In this document: positions 24,609 to 33,026 of the stretch, in pieces
Numbering within the stretch: the first letter of the stretch is position 1
Layout: each line of letters begins with the position of its first letter
DNA from: Streptomyces sp. S.PNR 29
Lineage (GTDB): Bacteria; Actinomycetota; Actinomycetes; Streptomycetales; Streptomycetaceae
Length of the DNA: 64,000 nt
NCBI RefSeq assembly: GCF_030386795.1
Contig: NZ_JANUQM010000012.1
Location: 62,001 to 126,000, forward strand
Direction: 5' to 3'
Position numbers and translations under genes: made by a program
The notes under the pieces: model-generated
What the model was told of the DNA's origin: nothing
The model's input: only the letters and a program-made list of their open reading frames with translations
The model's database searches: none

Positions 24609-24998
24609 ATGGAGATCACCGGTCCGCAGCGCAGTCGCGAGCAACGCAAGCAGGATGTCCCGGCCCGCCTCCAGCGGGAGGCCGGCATCTGGGTGGCCAC
24701 GGCGGACGCCGGCGGGTTGCCGTGTCCGGTCCTCCTGTGGTTCGTCCGGGACGGCGAGTCCGTGTGGCTGTCGACGCGGCTCACCAGTCCCACCGGCCGC
24801 AATCTGCGCGACGGCGGCCGGGACCGGCTGGCGTCGGCGGCGGCCGACGCGTTCCTCGCGAAGCACGGCCGGGACCCTCGCGAGGACAGCCCGTCGTACG
24901 CCTCCTTCCAGGTGCGCCCGCGGGCTGTGCAGGCACGGTGCGAGCACCATGAGCTGCCGCAGCGGCATCACATGCGGGACGGGGTCTGGATCGACTAG
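24609..24998 (+). CDS. pyridoxamine-phosphate-oxidase-like flavin protein with internal deletion
   Basis: A 129-residue member of the PNPOx-like split-barrel family (FMN or F420 binding). SREQRKQDVPARLQREAGIWVATADAGGLPCPVLLWFVRDGESVWLSTRLTSPTGRNLR matches the N-terminal two-thirds, and YASFQVRPRAVQARCEHHELPQRHHMRDG the C-terminus. Between GRDRLAS and AAADAFLAKHG roughly 25-30 residues of the usual barrel are missing, in frame. Several aligned residues also differ (for example CEHHEL for the usual WREENEL). It may be non-functional. The stop is shared through CTAG with the convergent AKR gene. Confidence 0.6.
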   Translation: MEITGPQRSREQRKQDVPARLQREAGIWVATADAGGLPCPVLLWFVRDGESVWLSTRLTSPTGRNLRDGGRDRLASAAADAFLAKHGRDPREDSPSYASFQVRPRAVQARCEHHELPQRHHMRDGVWID

Positions 24999-25909
24999 CT
25001 CGTCGAGCCGCCCCGGGGACTCAGGGCGCCGAGTCGCGCCACTTCCTCGTCGGTGAGGTGCAGCGCGCCCGCGGCGACGTTCTCGGCGAGGTGGTCGGGG
25101 TTGCCGGTGCCCGGTATGGCGAGGACGTGCGCGCCCTGTCGCAGGGTCCAGGCGATCCGGACCTGTGCGGGGCTCGCACCGTGCGCGCGGGCGACAGCGA
25201 GCACTTCCTCGCCATGGGCCGTGGGCGCGCCCTGCGGACCTCTCTCGCCGGCGATGGCGAAGAACGGCACGAAGGCGATGCCCTGTTCGCCGCAGATCCG
25301 CAGCAGTTCGTCGGTGGCGGGGTCGCGGAAGCCGATCCCGTACTGGTTCTGCACGCACACCACGGGCGCGATGGCCTGCGCCTCAGCGAGGTGGCGGGGC
25401 TCGACGTTCGAGATGCCGAGGTGACGGATCAGTCCTGCCTGACGCAGTTCGGCGAGGGCGCCGAAGTGTTCCGCGATCGAGTCCTGTCGCATCCGGCGGA
25501 GGTTGACGACGTCCAGGTGGTCGCGGCCGAGCTGGCGGAGGTTCTCCTCGACATGGCCGCGCAGGTCCTCGGGCCGGGCCGAGGTGCCCCACTCCCCCGA
25601 CCACGTGCGGTAGGGGCCGACCTTGGTGACGATGACCAGGTCGTCCGGGTACGGGGCCAGCGCGCTGTTGATGAGTTCGTTGGCGGAACGCAGCGACGAG
25701 AAGTAGAAGGCGGCCGTGTCGATGTGGTTCACACCGAGGTCGGTTGCTTTGCGCAGTACGGCGATCGACCGGTCTCGGTCGCTCGGCGTGCCGAGGTGGA
25801 AGGCGGCGCTGCCGGTGAGCCGCATCGCGCCGAGGCCGATGCGGCTCACGGGCAGGTCGCCGAGTTTCCAGGTGCCCGCGGAGTCCGCGGTGATCGTTTC
25901 CGAGCTCAT
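24995..25909 (-). CDS. aldo/keto reductase
   Basis: A 304-residue AKR with VSRIGLGAMRLTG near the start. The catalytic Asp and Tyr are in NHIDTAAFYFSSLRSANELI and the Lys in VIVTKVGPY. The cofactor-binding IPGTGNPDHLAENVAAG lies at about residue 270. It is the third aldo/keto reductase in the window and not closely similar to the other two; this one resembles the YdbC/pyridoxal-reductase-like group. The start is the ATG MSSETIT; six more codons upstream are open. A 242-base gap without genes separates it from the upstream ECF gene. Confidence 0.88.
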   Translation of the reverse strand: MSSETITADSAGTWKLGDLPVSRIGLGAMRLTGSAAFHLGTPSDRDRSIAVLRKATDLGVNHIDTAAFYFSSLRSANELINSALAPYPDDLVIVTKVGPYRTWSGEWGTSARPEDLRGHVEENLRQLGRDHLDVVNLRRMRQDSIAEHFGALAELRQAGLIRHLGISNVEPRHLAEAQAIAPVVCVQNQYGIGFRDPATDELLRICGEQGIAFVPFFAIAGERGPQGAPTAHGEEVLAVARAHGASPAQVRIAWTLRQGAHVLAIPGTGNPDHLAENVAAGALHLTDEEVARLGALSPRGGSTS

Positions 25910-26151
25910 CGGCGGAGTCTCGCACACGCGTCCGACGCCACAGGGTCGGCTTTACGCACACATGGCCGGGCCTACCCGCCCTGGGGGTGCCGGCCCGTGG
26001 TCGCAGAGCCGGCGCGGTCGCTTCGTGGGGTGGCGCGGTGTCCACCGCCGTGGTCGGCGAGGCGCCAGCCCGGTTCCACGCCACGGCAGCGAAGCTGGTG
26101 GAGCGCGGGAGCACCGGGCCGGCGGCCTGACGCACCGGCGCAACAGGGTGA

Positions 26152-27339
26152 CTACCGCTTGAGTGCGTCCCGGCGCCCGACGAGGAACGCGCGCTGCGCC
26201 GGGCTCTCGGCGAGCGCGATGGCCGCCTCGTACGCCCGTACCGCATCCGTGCCGCGGCCCAGGCGGCGCAGCAGATCGGCGCGGACGGCGTGGAAGACGT
26301 GGTACGTGCCGAGGTCCAGCGCGTCGACGAGGCCGAGGGCCTGGCTCGGGCCGTCCGTCTCGGCGACGGCGACCGCCCGGTTCAGGGCCACGACCGGGCT
26401 CGGGGCGAGGGCCATGAGCTGGTCGTACAGCCGCAGGATCTGCCCCCAGTCCGTGGCCTCGGTGCTCCGCGCGTCGCTGTGGACGGCCTGGATGGCGGCC
26501 TGGATCTGGTACGGCCCCGGCCGGTTCCGGCGCAGGCAGCGGCGGACCAGCTCCTGTCCCTCGGTGATCAGGTCGCGGTCCCAGCGCCCCCGGTCCTGCT
26601 CGGGCAGCGGCACGAGGGCTCCGCTGTCGTCCTGCCGAGCGGCCCGGCGCGCGTCGATGAGGAGCATCAGTGCGAGCAGGCCGGTGACCTCGGGTTCGTC
26701 CGGCATCAGCTCGGCCAGGAGACGGCCGAGGCGCACGGCCTCCGCGCACAGGTCGGCCTGGCCCTCGTACCCCTGGTTGAAGATCAGGTAGACGACGGCC
26801 AGGACCCCGTTCAGCCGGTCGGGAAGGTCGGCGTCGCGGGGCACCCGGTACGGGATCCGGGCGTCGCGGATCTTGGCCTTGGCCCGGACGAGCCTCTGGG
26901 CCATCGTCGGCTCGGGGACGAGGAAGGCGCGGGCGATCTGGGCCGTGGTCAGCCCGCCCAGCAGCCGGAGCGTCAGCGCGACCCGGGCCGGGAGGGCGAG
27001 GGCGGGATGACAGCAGGTGAAGATCAGGCGGAGCCGGTCGTCGCGCACGGGGCCCTCCTCGGGCGGGGCGTCGGGGGCGTGCAGCAGGGCGGCCTGCGCG
27101 TGGCGTTCGCCACGTCCGGCCTCCCGTCGCAGCCGGTCGATCGCCCGGTTCCGCGCGGTGGTGATGATCCACCCGGCCGGGCTCGGCGGGACACCGGTCT
27201 CCGGCCAGCGCCGCACGGCCGTGGTGAAGGCGTCCTGCACCGCTTCCTCGGCGAGGTCGATGTCGCCGAGGAAGCGGACGAGGACGGCGACCGCGCGGCC
27301 GTACTCCGCGCGGAAGACCGCCTCGACGTCCGTGGTCAT
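26152..27339 (-). CDS. ECF42-group RNA polymerase sigma factor with TPR-like extension
   Basis: A 395-residue extracytoplasmic-function sigma factor. Region 2 is at about residues 8-75 (FLGDIDLAEEAVQDAFTTAVRRWPETGVPPSPAGWIITTARNRAIDRLRRE) and region 4 at 108-165 (LPARVALTLRLLGGLTTAQIARAFLVPEPTMAQRLVRAKAKI). A 220-residue helical extension follows (NQGYEGQADLCAEAVRLGRLLAELMPDEPEVTGLLALMLL...), characteristic of ECF42. Such factors have no anti-sigma protein and are genetically linked to DGPF proteins. Here the DGPF gene is directly upstream, overlapping by TGATG. Targets are typically DGPF genes themselves. Confidence 0.92.
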   Translation of the reverse strand: MTTDVEAVFRAEYGRAVAVLVRFLGDIDLAEEAVQDAFTTAVRRWPETGVPPSPAGWIITTARNRAIDRLRREAGRGERHAQAALLHAPDAPPEEGPVRDDRLRLIFTCCHPALALPARVALTLRLLGGLTTAQIARAFLVPEPTMAQRLVRAKAKIRDARIPYRVPRDADLPDRLNGVLAVVYLIFNQGYEGQADLCAEAVRLGRLLAELMPDEPEVTGLLALMLLIDARRAARQDDSGALVPLPEQDRGRWDRDLITEGQELVRRCLRRNRPGPYQIQAAIQAVHSDARSTEATDWGQILRLYDQLMALAPSPVVALNRAVAVAETDGPSQALGLVDALDLGTYHVFHAVRADLLRRLGRGTDAVRAYEAAIALAESPAQRAFLVGRRDALKR

Positions 27340-27692
27340 CACGCCTCTGCTTCGTGCATGAACGGGCGCACTTCGATGGGCAGGGTGGTCGCCAGGGCCG
27401 CCTTGCGCCCCCAGTCGAGGGCCGCGTCCAGATCGGGCGCCTTGATGAGGCAGATGCCGCCCAGCATCTCCTTGCCCTCGGCGTAGGGGCCGTCGGTGAC
27501 CAGGACGTCGCCGTCGCGGGGCCGCAGCACGGTGGAGGACTCGGGGCCGTGCAGTCCCCCGGCGAACACCCAGGCACCCGCCTCGCGCAGCTCACGGTGG
27601 AAGACGTCGAGATTCCTGCCGATCTCCGCGAGGATCTCCGGGGCGGGCGGTTCCCCGACGGGCTGCATCACACTGAGCAGGTAGTACTTCAT
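27339..27692 (-). CDS. YCII/DGPF-family protein
   Basis: A 117-residue protein of the YCII-related fold, starting KYYLLSVMQPVGEPPAPEIL. It carries the family motif as TDGPYAEGKEMLGG, with Tyr in place of the usual Phe of DGPF, and ends RPFMHEA. Function is unknown; the fold resembles muconolactone isomerase-like ferredoxin barrels. It is the first gene of a coupled pair with an ECF42 sigma factor, the conserved arrangement for this group, and is probably regulated by that factor. Confidence 0.9.
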   Translation of the reverse strand: MKYYLLSVMQPVGEPPAPEILAEIGRNLDVFHRELREAGAWVFAGGLHGPESSTVLRPRDGDVLVTDGPYAEGKEMLGGICLIKAPDLDAALDWGRKAALATTLPIEVRPFMHEAEA

Positions 27693-27809
27693 GACGGCCT
27701 CCTCGGATTCCAGACGCCCCTGCCGGCGTCGTGGCGTTCTCTCACCTCCTACACGAACGGCACACCCCCGGATCGACACCTCGCCCCACCGCACCGCGAG
27801 AATTCCCTC

Positions 27810-28853
27810 ATGACCACCACGACACCCCACTCCCTCGTCACCCACGCCCGCCGGCTCGCGGACGACCTGCTCGTCCCGCACGCCGAGCGCGTCGACCAGG
27901 AGGGCGTACCGGTGAGCCACATCGAGGCGATCAAGCGGTCGGGGCTGCTCGGGGTGGGCGCGCCGGAGGAGTACGGCGGGGCCGACGCGCCGGCTGCCGT
28001 GGCACGGGAGACGGCGGAGATCCTGGCCGGGGCGTGCTGCTCGACGTGGTTCGTGCAGACACAGCACCACACGCCGGTGAAGCTGCTGGCGCAGTCGGAC
28101 GGGCCGGTGCGGGAACGGCTGCTGCGGCCGCTTGCCACGGGAGAGCTGCTGGCCGGGATCGCGTACGCCCATGTCCGCGCCTTCCCCCGGCGTCCCGTAC
28201 GGGCCGCTCCCGAGCGGGGCGGCTGGCGCTTCGACGGCACCGTGCCCTGGTACACGGGCTGGGGCCTGAACGACGTGATGCTGCTGGCGGGTGTCACCGA
28301 CGGCGGCGAGGTGGTGTTCGCGTTCGCCGAGGCTCGCGAGCAGCGGGGACTGCGCCCCTCGGAGCCGATCCGGCTCGCGGCGCTCACCGCCGCCCGCACG
28401 GTGTCCCTGGAGCTGGACGGCCTGTGGCTGCCGGAGGAGGCGGTGGTCCTGCGGGCGCCGTTCGAGCGGTGGAGCGCCGCCGACCGCACGAAGACGGTGA
28501 GCGCCTCTCCAGCGGTGTTCGGCATCGCCGAGGCGGCGCTGACCCTGCTGGACGAGGACGTCGCCGGACCACTGCGCACCCGCCTCGCCGAAGTCCGCAG
28601 CCGGGCCTACGCCCTGGCCGACCACCCGGTGCCGGACGCGCACCTAGAGGAACGACTGGCCCTCAGGACGCAGTCGTACGAGGTCATGCGGACGGCCACC
28701 ACGGCGGCCGTGGTGGCCGGGGGCGGCCGGGCGATGACGCTCACGAACAAGGCCCAGCGACTCGCCCGAGAGAGCATGTTCCTCTTGGTCCAGGGCCAGA
28801 CGGAGCTATCACGCAGGGCACACTTGAACGCCCTGACGGGCGACGCCCCGTAA
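27810..28853 (+). CDS. acyl-CoA dehydrogenase-like flavoprotein
   Basis: A 347-residue protein of the acyl-CoA dehydrogenase fold. SHIEAIKRSGLLGVGAPEEYGGADAPAAVARETAEILAG matches the N-terminal helical domain. GWRFDGTVPWYTGWGLNDVMLLAGVT corresponds to the middle beta domain with its flavin contacts. The C-terminal helices run from about residue 210. The catalytic Glu of classical enzymes is not obvious, so it may belong to the DszC/hydroxylase-like or oxidase side of the family. It stands alone, divergent from the DGPF-ECF42 operon. Confidence 0.82.
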   Translation: MTTTTPHSLVTHARRLADDLLVPHAERVDQEGVPVSHIEAIKRSGLLGVGAPEEYGGADAPAAVARETAEILAGACCSTWFVQTQHHTPVKLLAQSDGPVRERLLRPLATGELLAGIAYAHVRAFPRRPVRAAPERGGWRFDGTVPWYTGWGLNDVMLLAGVTDGGEVVFAFAEAREQRGLRPSEPIRLAALTAARTVSLELDGLWLPEEAVVLRAPFERWSAADRTKTVSASPAVFGIAEAALTLLDEDVAGPLRTRLAEVRSRAYALADHPVPDAHLEERLALRTQSYEVMRTATTAAVVAGGGRAMTLTNKAQRLARESMFLLVQGQTELSRRAHLNALTGDAP

Positions 28854-28909
28854 GCCACGTCCTCGTGCTCGACGCCGTTTCCTCGACGGGAACGCCCACC
28901 CGGGACGGT

Positions 28910-29095
28910 TCACTCCTCGTCGCGGGCCGGTACCACCACCAGGAAGGCGTCCGTCTTCAGATCCATCACGACGGTCGCGGGCTTGCCCTCGGCACGGCAG
29001 CGCGCCGCGTACTCCTCCGCCGGCCACGATCCGCGCGGAGCTCCCGCAGGAAAGCGCTCCAACACCTTCGCGCCCATAGCGGCAGACACCTCCAT
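28910..29095 (-). CDS. 61-residue hypothetical protein
   Basis: A small protein beginning MEVSAAMGAKVLERFPAG, with a WPAEEYAARCRAEGKPATVVMDLKTDAFLVVV core and an acidic end (ARDEE). It has one Cys and no membrane segment. The compact alpha/beta pattern and codon bias favour a real gene. I start at the ATG after a short AC-rich leader; the frame extends upstream without support. It is divergent from the SPW gene, and the roles of both are unknown. Confidence 0.55.
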   Translation of the reverse strand: MEVSAAMGAKVLERFPAGAPRGSWPAEEYAARCRAEGKPATVVMDLKTDAFLVVVPARDEE

Positions 29096-29256
29096 TGTTC
29101 TTCTGTTCTTCGTCCGTCGTCGTACAGGTGTGGTCGTACACATCCACGTGCCCCCGATCCGCGAGGACATGTACCGGGCACCCCCTCCACCCTCTACACA
29201 TAAAGGAAAAATAAGGACAGAATGGGCTTACGTGGCGCTTTTGAAGGAGACAGCTC

Positions 29257-29697
29257 ATGGCCAACGTCTCGCACACCAGAGGTGACATGTCGAGTCACCC
29301 TGATGTCTTGGAAATGCGGGCGCGCTACGCCCGCGTGCTCGGCGGTCGCGATGTACCGCTCGTCGACGGACCGGTGTTCCTGCTCGGCCTGTACTGCGCG
29401 GTGTCGCCGTGGATACTCCACTACACGACGAGTCAGCCGCCACTCGTGACGCACAACCTGATCGTGGGCATCGCGATCGGCCTGCTGGCCATCGGGTTCA
29501 CCACGACTCCGGAACGCATGTACGGCCTCAGCTGGGCCATGTGCGCCATGGGCGTGTGGATGATCATCTCGCCGTGGATCGTCGGCGACAGCCCGGACGC
29601 CGGCGTCATCTGGAACAACGTCGTCATCGGCGCCCTGGCCGTGCTCCTCGGGATGGTGTGCGCCGGCACGGCGGCGAGGGCCACCCGCAGGCCGTAG
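29257..29697 (+). CDS. SPW-repeat membrane protein
   Basis: A 146-residue membrane protein with four hydrophobic helices in two repeats. Each repeat contains the signature Ser-Pro-Trp in a membrane helix: LYCAVSPWILHY and WMIISPWIVGD. It starts with an ATG and a GAAGGAG site 12 bases upstream. An AT-rich stretch at 29200-29220 is a plausible promoter. The SPW family is common in actinobacteria and proteobacteria and has no known function. It stands alone, divergent from the small hypothetical gene. Confidence 0.88.
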   Translation: MANVSHTRGDMSSHPDVLEMRARYARVLGGRDVPLVDGPVFLLGLYCAVSPWILHYTTSQPPLVTHNLIVGIAIGLLAIGFTTTPERMYGLSWAMCAMGVWMIISPWIVGDSPDAGVIWNNVVIGALAVLLGMVCAGTAARATRRP

Positions 29698-29807
29698 GGC
29701 CTCACCAGGAAGGAACGCCCCGTCGGCCGGCCCGTGACCTCCACGGACCGGCCTCCGCGCCTCCGCACCCCCTTGAGCGCTGGAGCCCGCCGCCGACCGG
29801 GTCATGG

Positions 29808-30608
29808 TCAGTACAGGCAGGCGCCCAGTTCCCGCCGATGGGCGGCGACCCAGTCGTGGGCGCCGCGTACCTCGGCCACGACGCCCCGCTCGCGCAGCGC
29901 GGCCATGGCCGGCTCCCCACGCTCCGCCCCCGCCTCGATGCCCCGCCGGCACCGGTCCTGCCACCACAGGACGGTGTCGAGAAGCCGGTGACGGCTTTCG
30001 AGGCCGTACGCGCGGCAGATGAGGCCGATGCGGCGTGCGGCTTCCGGCACGTCGGTCACGCCCGGGCCGAGGTCCAGGTACTGCCAGCAGACGTGGGCGA
30101 CGTCATGGATGCGCTCGCCGGGGGCGGCGATGTCCCAGTCGATGACGGCCAGTGGGCGCCACTCGGCGCCTTCCACGGCGTACACGGTGTTCTTGGGCGC
30201 GAGGTCGTTGTGGCAGACGACCTCCTGGTCGCCCGCCGCCTCGGTGCCCCGGGTCACGTCGTGGAACGCGCGCACCAGTCGCGCGACGCCGACGAGACTG
30301 GCGTCGGTACGGGCCGCCGCCCGCTCTCCGGCACTGAGCGGGACCCGTCCCGCCACATGGGTCAGCACCTCCCGCCCCTTCTCGTCCGTCCCGAGGAACC
30401 GCGGCGCCCCGGGCCACCCGCGCCGCTCGAACAGCCTGAGCAGGTCCTGCACGTACTCCGACCGCTGTGACGGCGTGCGCCGTACGGTGGCTCCGACGCG
30501 CACCACCGTGCTGACCGCCCCGCCGTGGAGGACGGACTCCTCGGGATCAGGATCGGGATCGGTGTACGACGACCTCTCACCGGGCGGCAGAGGCACCGAC
30601 GGGGTCAT
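29808..30608 (-). CDS. APH-type phosphotransferase (third gene of GNAT-epimerase-kinase operon)
   Basis: A 266-residue kinase of the aminoglycoside phosphotransferase fold. The N-lobe is short (VLHGGAVSTVVRVGATVRR). The catalytic VVCHNDLAPKNTVY and the DFG-like AVIDWDIAAPGERIHDVAHVCW are intact. The ATG overlaps the epimerase stop by ATGA. The substrate is unknown. Context with an acetyltransferase and an epimerase suggests modification of a small molecule, possibly self-resistance or sugar metabolism; that is inference. Confidence 0.85.
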   Translation of the reverse strand: MTPSVPLPPGERSSYTDPDPDPEESVLHGGAVSTVVRVGATVRRTPSQRSEYVQDLLRLFERRGWPGAPRFLGTDEKGREVLTHVAGRVPLSAGERAAARTDASLVGVARLVRAFHDVTRGTEAAGDQEVVCHNDLAPKNTVYAVEGAEWRPLAVIDWDIAAPGERIHDVAHVCWQYLDLGPGVTDVPEAARRIGLICRAYGLESRHRLLDTVLWWQDRCRRGIEAGAERGEPAMAALRERGVVAEVRGAHDWVAAHRRELGACLY

Positions 30609-31555
30609 CGGCCGGCCGCCCGCAGCGCGGCGAGGCCCTCGCGGCTGGACGCATGCACCGGCGTCCAGCCCAGTTCCCGTTCGGCCTTCGCCGTGGACAC
30701 CCGCAGTGTCGTGGACATCATGGCGTGCGCGTACGACATCGGTCTCATCAGCCACAGTGGTACCGTCACCGGCTTCGGCAGCCCGAACTCCTCGGCCACG
30801 CTCAGGACATGGGCGCGGAACCCGAACGGCGTGCGGTCGGCGATGTTGTACGCCTGGCCGGGGCGGCCGCGTTCCACGGCGGCGACGACCGCGCGCGCCG
30901 CGTCGGTGAGTTCCACCCACGGCAGCACACGGCCCCGGTCGGCGGGCACGGGCAGTTGCCGCCGGCGCAGCAGGGGCAGGAGGGCGTCGGTGCCGCCGGG
31001 GCCGTAGAACAGGCCGAAGCGGAGCGCGATGCCCTCCAGTCCGGGAGTGTGGAGGGTGAGGTGCTCCTTGGTGCGCATGCCGGCGATGTGCCGTTCCAGC
31101 TCCGGGGTGCGCCCGGGTGGGCCGAAGGGGTCGCCCTCCTCGGTGAGCGTGTGCTCACCGTGGTCTCCGTAGCCGTATCCGAAGACCATCGACTCCGAAA
31201 CGAACCGGCGGGCGCCGGTGACCCGGGCGGCCTCGACGAGGTGGGCGGTGCCCTCGGTGCGCAGCGCGTCGGTCGCATACATGTCGCGGTGGCGCAGGGG
31301 CGCCTTGCGCAGGGCGGTCGCCACGTGGATCACGGTGTCGAAGTGGTGCCCGTCGACGGCGCGCAGCAGCGCCTCGCGATCCATCAGGTCGGCCCGGATG
31401 CCGCTGTCCGGTCCCCGGCCGAGTCCGGTGACCTGGTGGCCCGCCTCGCTCAGGGCGTGGGCGATGTGCCGGCCGAGGACACCGCCGGCGCCGGCGAGAA
31501 GGACGCGCCGGCTCGTGTCCGTCCGCTGTGTCTGGTTCCCGTGGTTCGGCCTCAT
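30605..31555 (-). CDS. NAD-dependent epimerase/dehydratase (extended SDR)
   Basis: A 316-residue extended short-chain dehydrogenase. The N-terminal Rossmann motif is VLLAGAGGVLGRHIA. The family DLMDRE acidic segment and VIHVATAL follow; the usual YxxxK region is diffuse, with SESMVFGYGYGDHGEH in the Ser/Tyr area. The C-terminal substrate domain has LPWVELTDAARAVVAAVERGRPGQAYNIAD. It overlaps both neighbours by ATGA, so it is the middle gene of a fully coupled three-gene operon. Confidence 0.85.
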   Translation of the reverse strand: MRPNHGNQTQRTDTSRRVLLAGAGGVLGRHIAHALSEAGHQVTGLGRGPDSGIRADLMDREALLRAVDGHHFDTVIHVATALRKAPLRHRDMYATDALRTEGTAHLVEAARVTGARRFVSESMVFGYGYGDHGEHTLTEEGDPFGPPGRTPELERHIAGMRTKEHLTLHTPGLEGIALRFGLFYGPGGTDALLPLLRRRQLPVPADRGRVLPWVELTDAARAVVAAVERGRPGQAYNIADRTPFGFRAHVLSVAEEFGLPKPVTVPLWLMRPMSYAHAMMSTTLRVSTAKAERELGWTPVHASSREGLAALRAAGR

Positions 31556-32367
31556 ACCTGTGCGACGGACCGGGCGCCCTCGGGTGTGACATCGGGTTCG
31601 TACATGTACGGCGTCGTCGTGGTCAGCGGGGCGAAGCCGAGGCGTTCGAGGATGGGGCGGCTCTGGCTGGAGGCGTCGACCTGGAGGTAGCGGTAGCCGC
31701 GGTCGGCGGCGGCGCGGGCCCGGTGGGCGACCAGGGCACGGTAGATCCCGCGCCCCCGCCAGCTTTCCACGGTGCCTCCGCCCCACAGTCCGGCGAACCT
31801 GGTGCCCGGCACGAGTTCCATGCGGGCCGCGCTGACCGGCTCGTCGCCGGCGAGGGCCACGACGGCGACGACGGTGTCCGGGTCGGCCGTGAGGCGGGCG
31901 AGCAGTTGGTGCCGCAGCCGTGAGCTGTCCGTGCCGAACGCCTTGTCGTGCACGTCGGCCACCAGGTCGACGCCCGCCCGGTCGGTGACGGGGAGGATGT
32001 GGATGCCCGCGGGTGGCTCGGCGTCCAGGGTCAGGTCGGCGACCTCGCCGACCATCAGTGTCTCCTCCTGCCCGGGCGTGAATCCGGCCGCGAGGAGACG
32101 CTTCCCGAGGTCGACGGGCTGGTCGTGCCCGTACAGCTTCCACTCGAACTCCCGGCCGAGCCCGGTGAAGCAGCCGATCTGTTCGGCGATCGCCGCGTCC
32201 GCCGTCGAGTCGTCCAGGGCCGACCAGACGACGCCGTTCCAGCCCTGGGCGGAGGCGACCTGGCGCACCACTCCCCCGGTCCGCTCGATCCGGGCGTCCG
32301 GGCCGTCCGGCTGCGCCCCCTCGCGCAGATCCCGGTCGAACAGGGCGAGCACGCCTTCATGATCCAT
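31552..32367 (-). CDS. GNAT-family acetyltransferase
   Basis: A 271-residue protein. The GNAT core lies in the C-terminal half: AGLWGGGTVESWRGRGIYRALVAHRARAAADRGYRYLQVDAS holds the Q/RxxGxG/A acetyl-CoA loop, and LGFAPLTTTTPYMYE is the last strand. The first 110 residues form a degenerate second N-acetyltransferase-like unit. It is the first gene of the operon and its stop overlaps the epimerase start. The acceptor is unknown. Confidence 0.85.
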   Translation of the reverse strand: MDHEGVLALFDRDLREGAQPDGPDARIERTGGVVRQVASAQGWNGVVWSALDDSTADAAIAEQIGCFTGLGREFEWKLYGHDQPVDLGKRLLAAGFTPGQEETLMVGEVADLTLDAEPPAGIHILPVTDRAGVDLVADVHDKAFGTDSSRLRHQLLARLTADPDTVVAVVALAGDEPVSAARMELVPGTRFAGLWGGGTVESWRGRGIYRALVAHRARAAADRGYRYLQVDASSQSRPILERLGFAPLTTTTPYMYEPDVTPEGARSVAQV

Positions 32368-32477
32368 GGGCTCACTTCAACACGGGCCCGGGACGGTGGC
32401 AACGGGATTACGGCGTGGGCGCCACGGCGAACGTAGGGTGCGTTGTGGAGATCACCGCGTGAGGGAGGGCCTGCGCC

Positions 32478-32963
32478 ATGGTTGTGAAGGATGCCGAACT
32501 GCCGCACCTGCGCCGCTGCGTGGAGCTCGCGGCCGAGGCTCTTGAGGCCGGGGACGAGCCGTTCGGTTCGGTGCTGGTGGGCGGGGACGGCACGGTGCTC
32601 GGCGAGGACCACAACCGGGTGGCTTCCGGCGACCGTACCCGGCACCCAGAGTTCGAGCTGGCTCGCTGGTCCGCCGCCCATCTGACGCCCGAGGAGCGGG
32701 CGGCCGCGACGGTGTACACCTCCGGCGAGCACTGCCCGATGTGCGCGGCCGCGCACGCCTGGGTGGGCCTCGGACGCATCGTGTACGTCGCTTCGTCGGA
32801 GCAACTCGCCTCGTGGCTCGGCGAGTTGGGCGTGCCCGCCCCGCCGGTGCGGACGCTGCCGGTCCACGAGGTCGCGCCCGGCGTGACGGTGGAGGGCCCG
32901 GTCCCGGAACTCGTGGGCGGCGTACGGGAGTTGCACCGCCGTTTTCACCTCGGGCGAGCCTGA
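32478..32963 (+). CDS. CMP/dCMP-type nucleoside deaminase
   Basis: A 161-residue zinc deaminase of the cytidine/guanine deaminase family. The zinc ligands and catalytic Glu are in RTRHPEFELARW (His-x-Glu variant with an extra residue, Pro) and HCPMCAAAHAW (Cys-x-x-Cys). EPFGSVLVGGDGTVLGEDHNRV is typical of the nucleobase-deaminase branch. The substrate could be guanine, cytosine or a modified base. It starts with ATG after a GGAGGG site. No operon partner. Confidence 0.85.
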   Translation: MVVKDAELPHLRRCVELAAEALEAGDEPFGSVLVGGDGTVLGEDHNRVASGDRTRHPEFELARWSAAHLTPEERAAATVYTSGEHCPMCAAAHAWVGLGRIVYVASSEQLASWLGELGVPAPPVRTLPVHEVAPGVTVEGPVPELVGGVRELHRRFHLGRA

Positions 32964-33026
32964 CGCGGCACGCCGGGCGACCGAGGCCCCACCGGTCGGC
33001 GGCACGGTGGGGCCTGTCCTCGTCCG

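Noticed and set aside
25910..26151. Gap between AKR and ECF42 genes as a degraded gene
   Set aside because: No segment resembles a known family in any frame.
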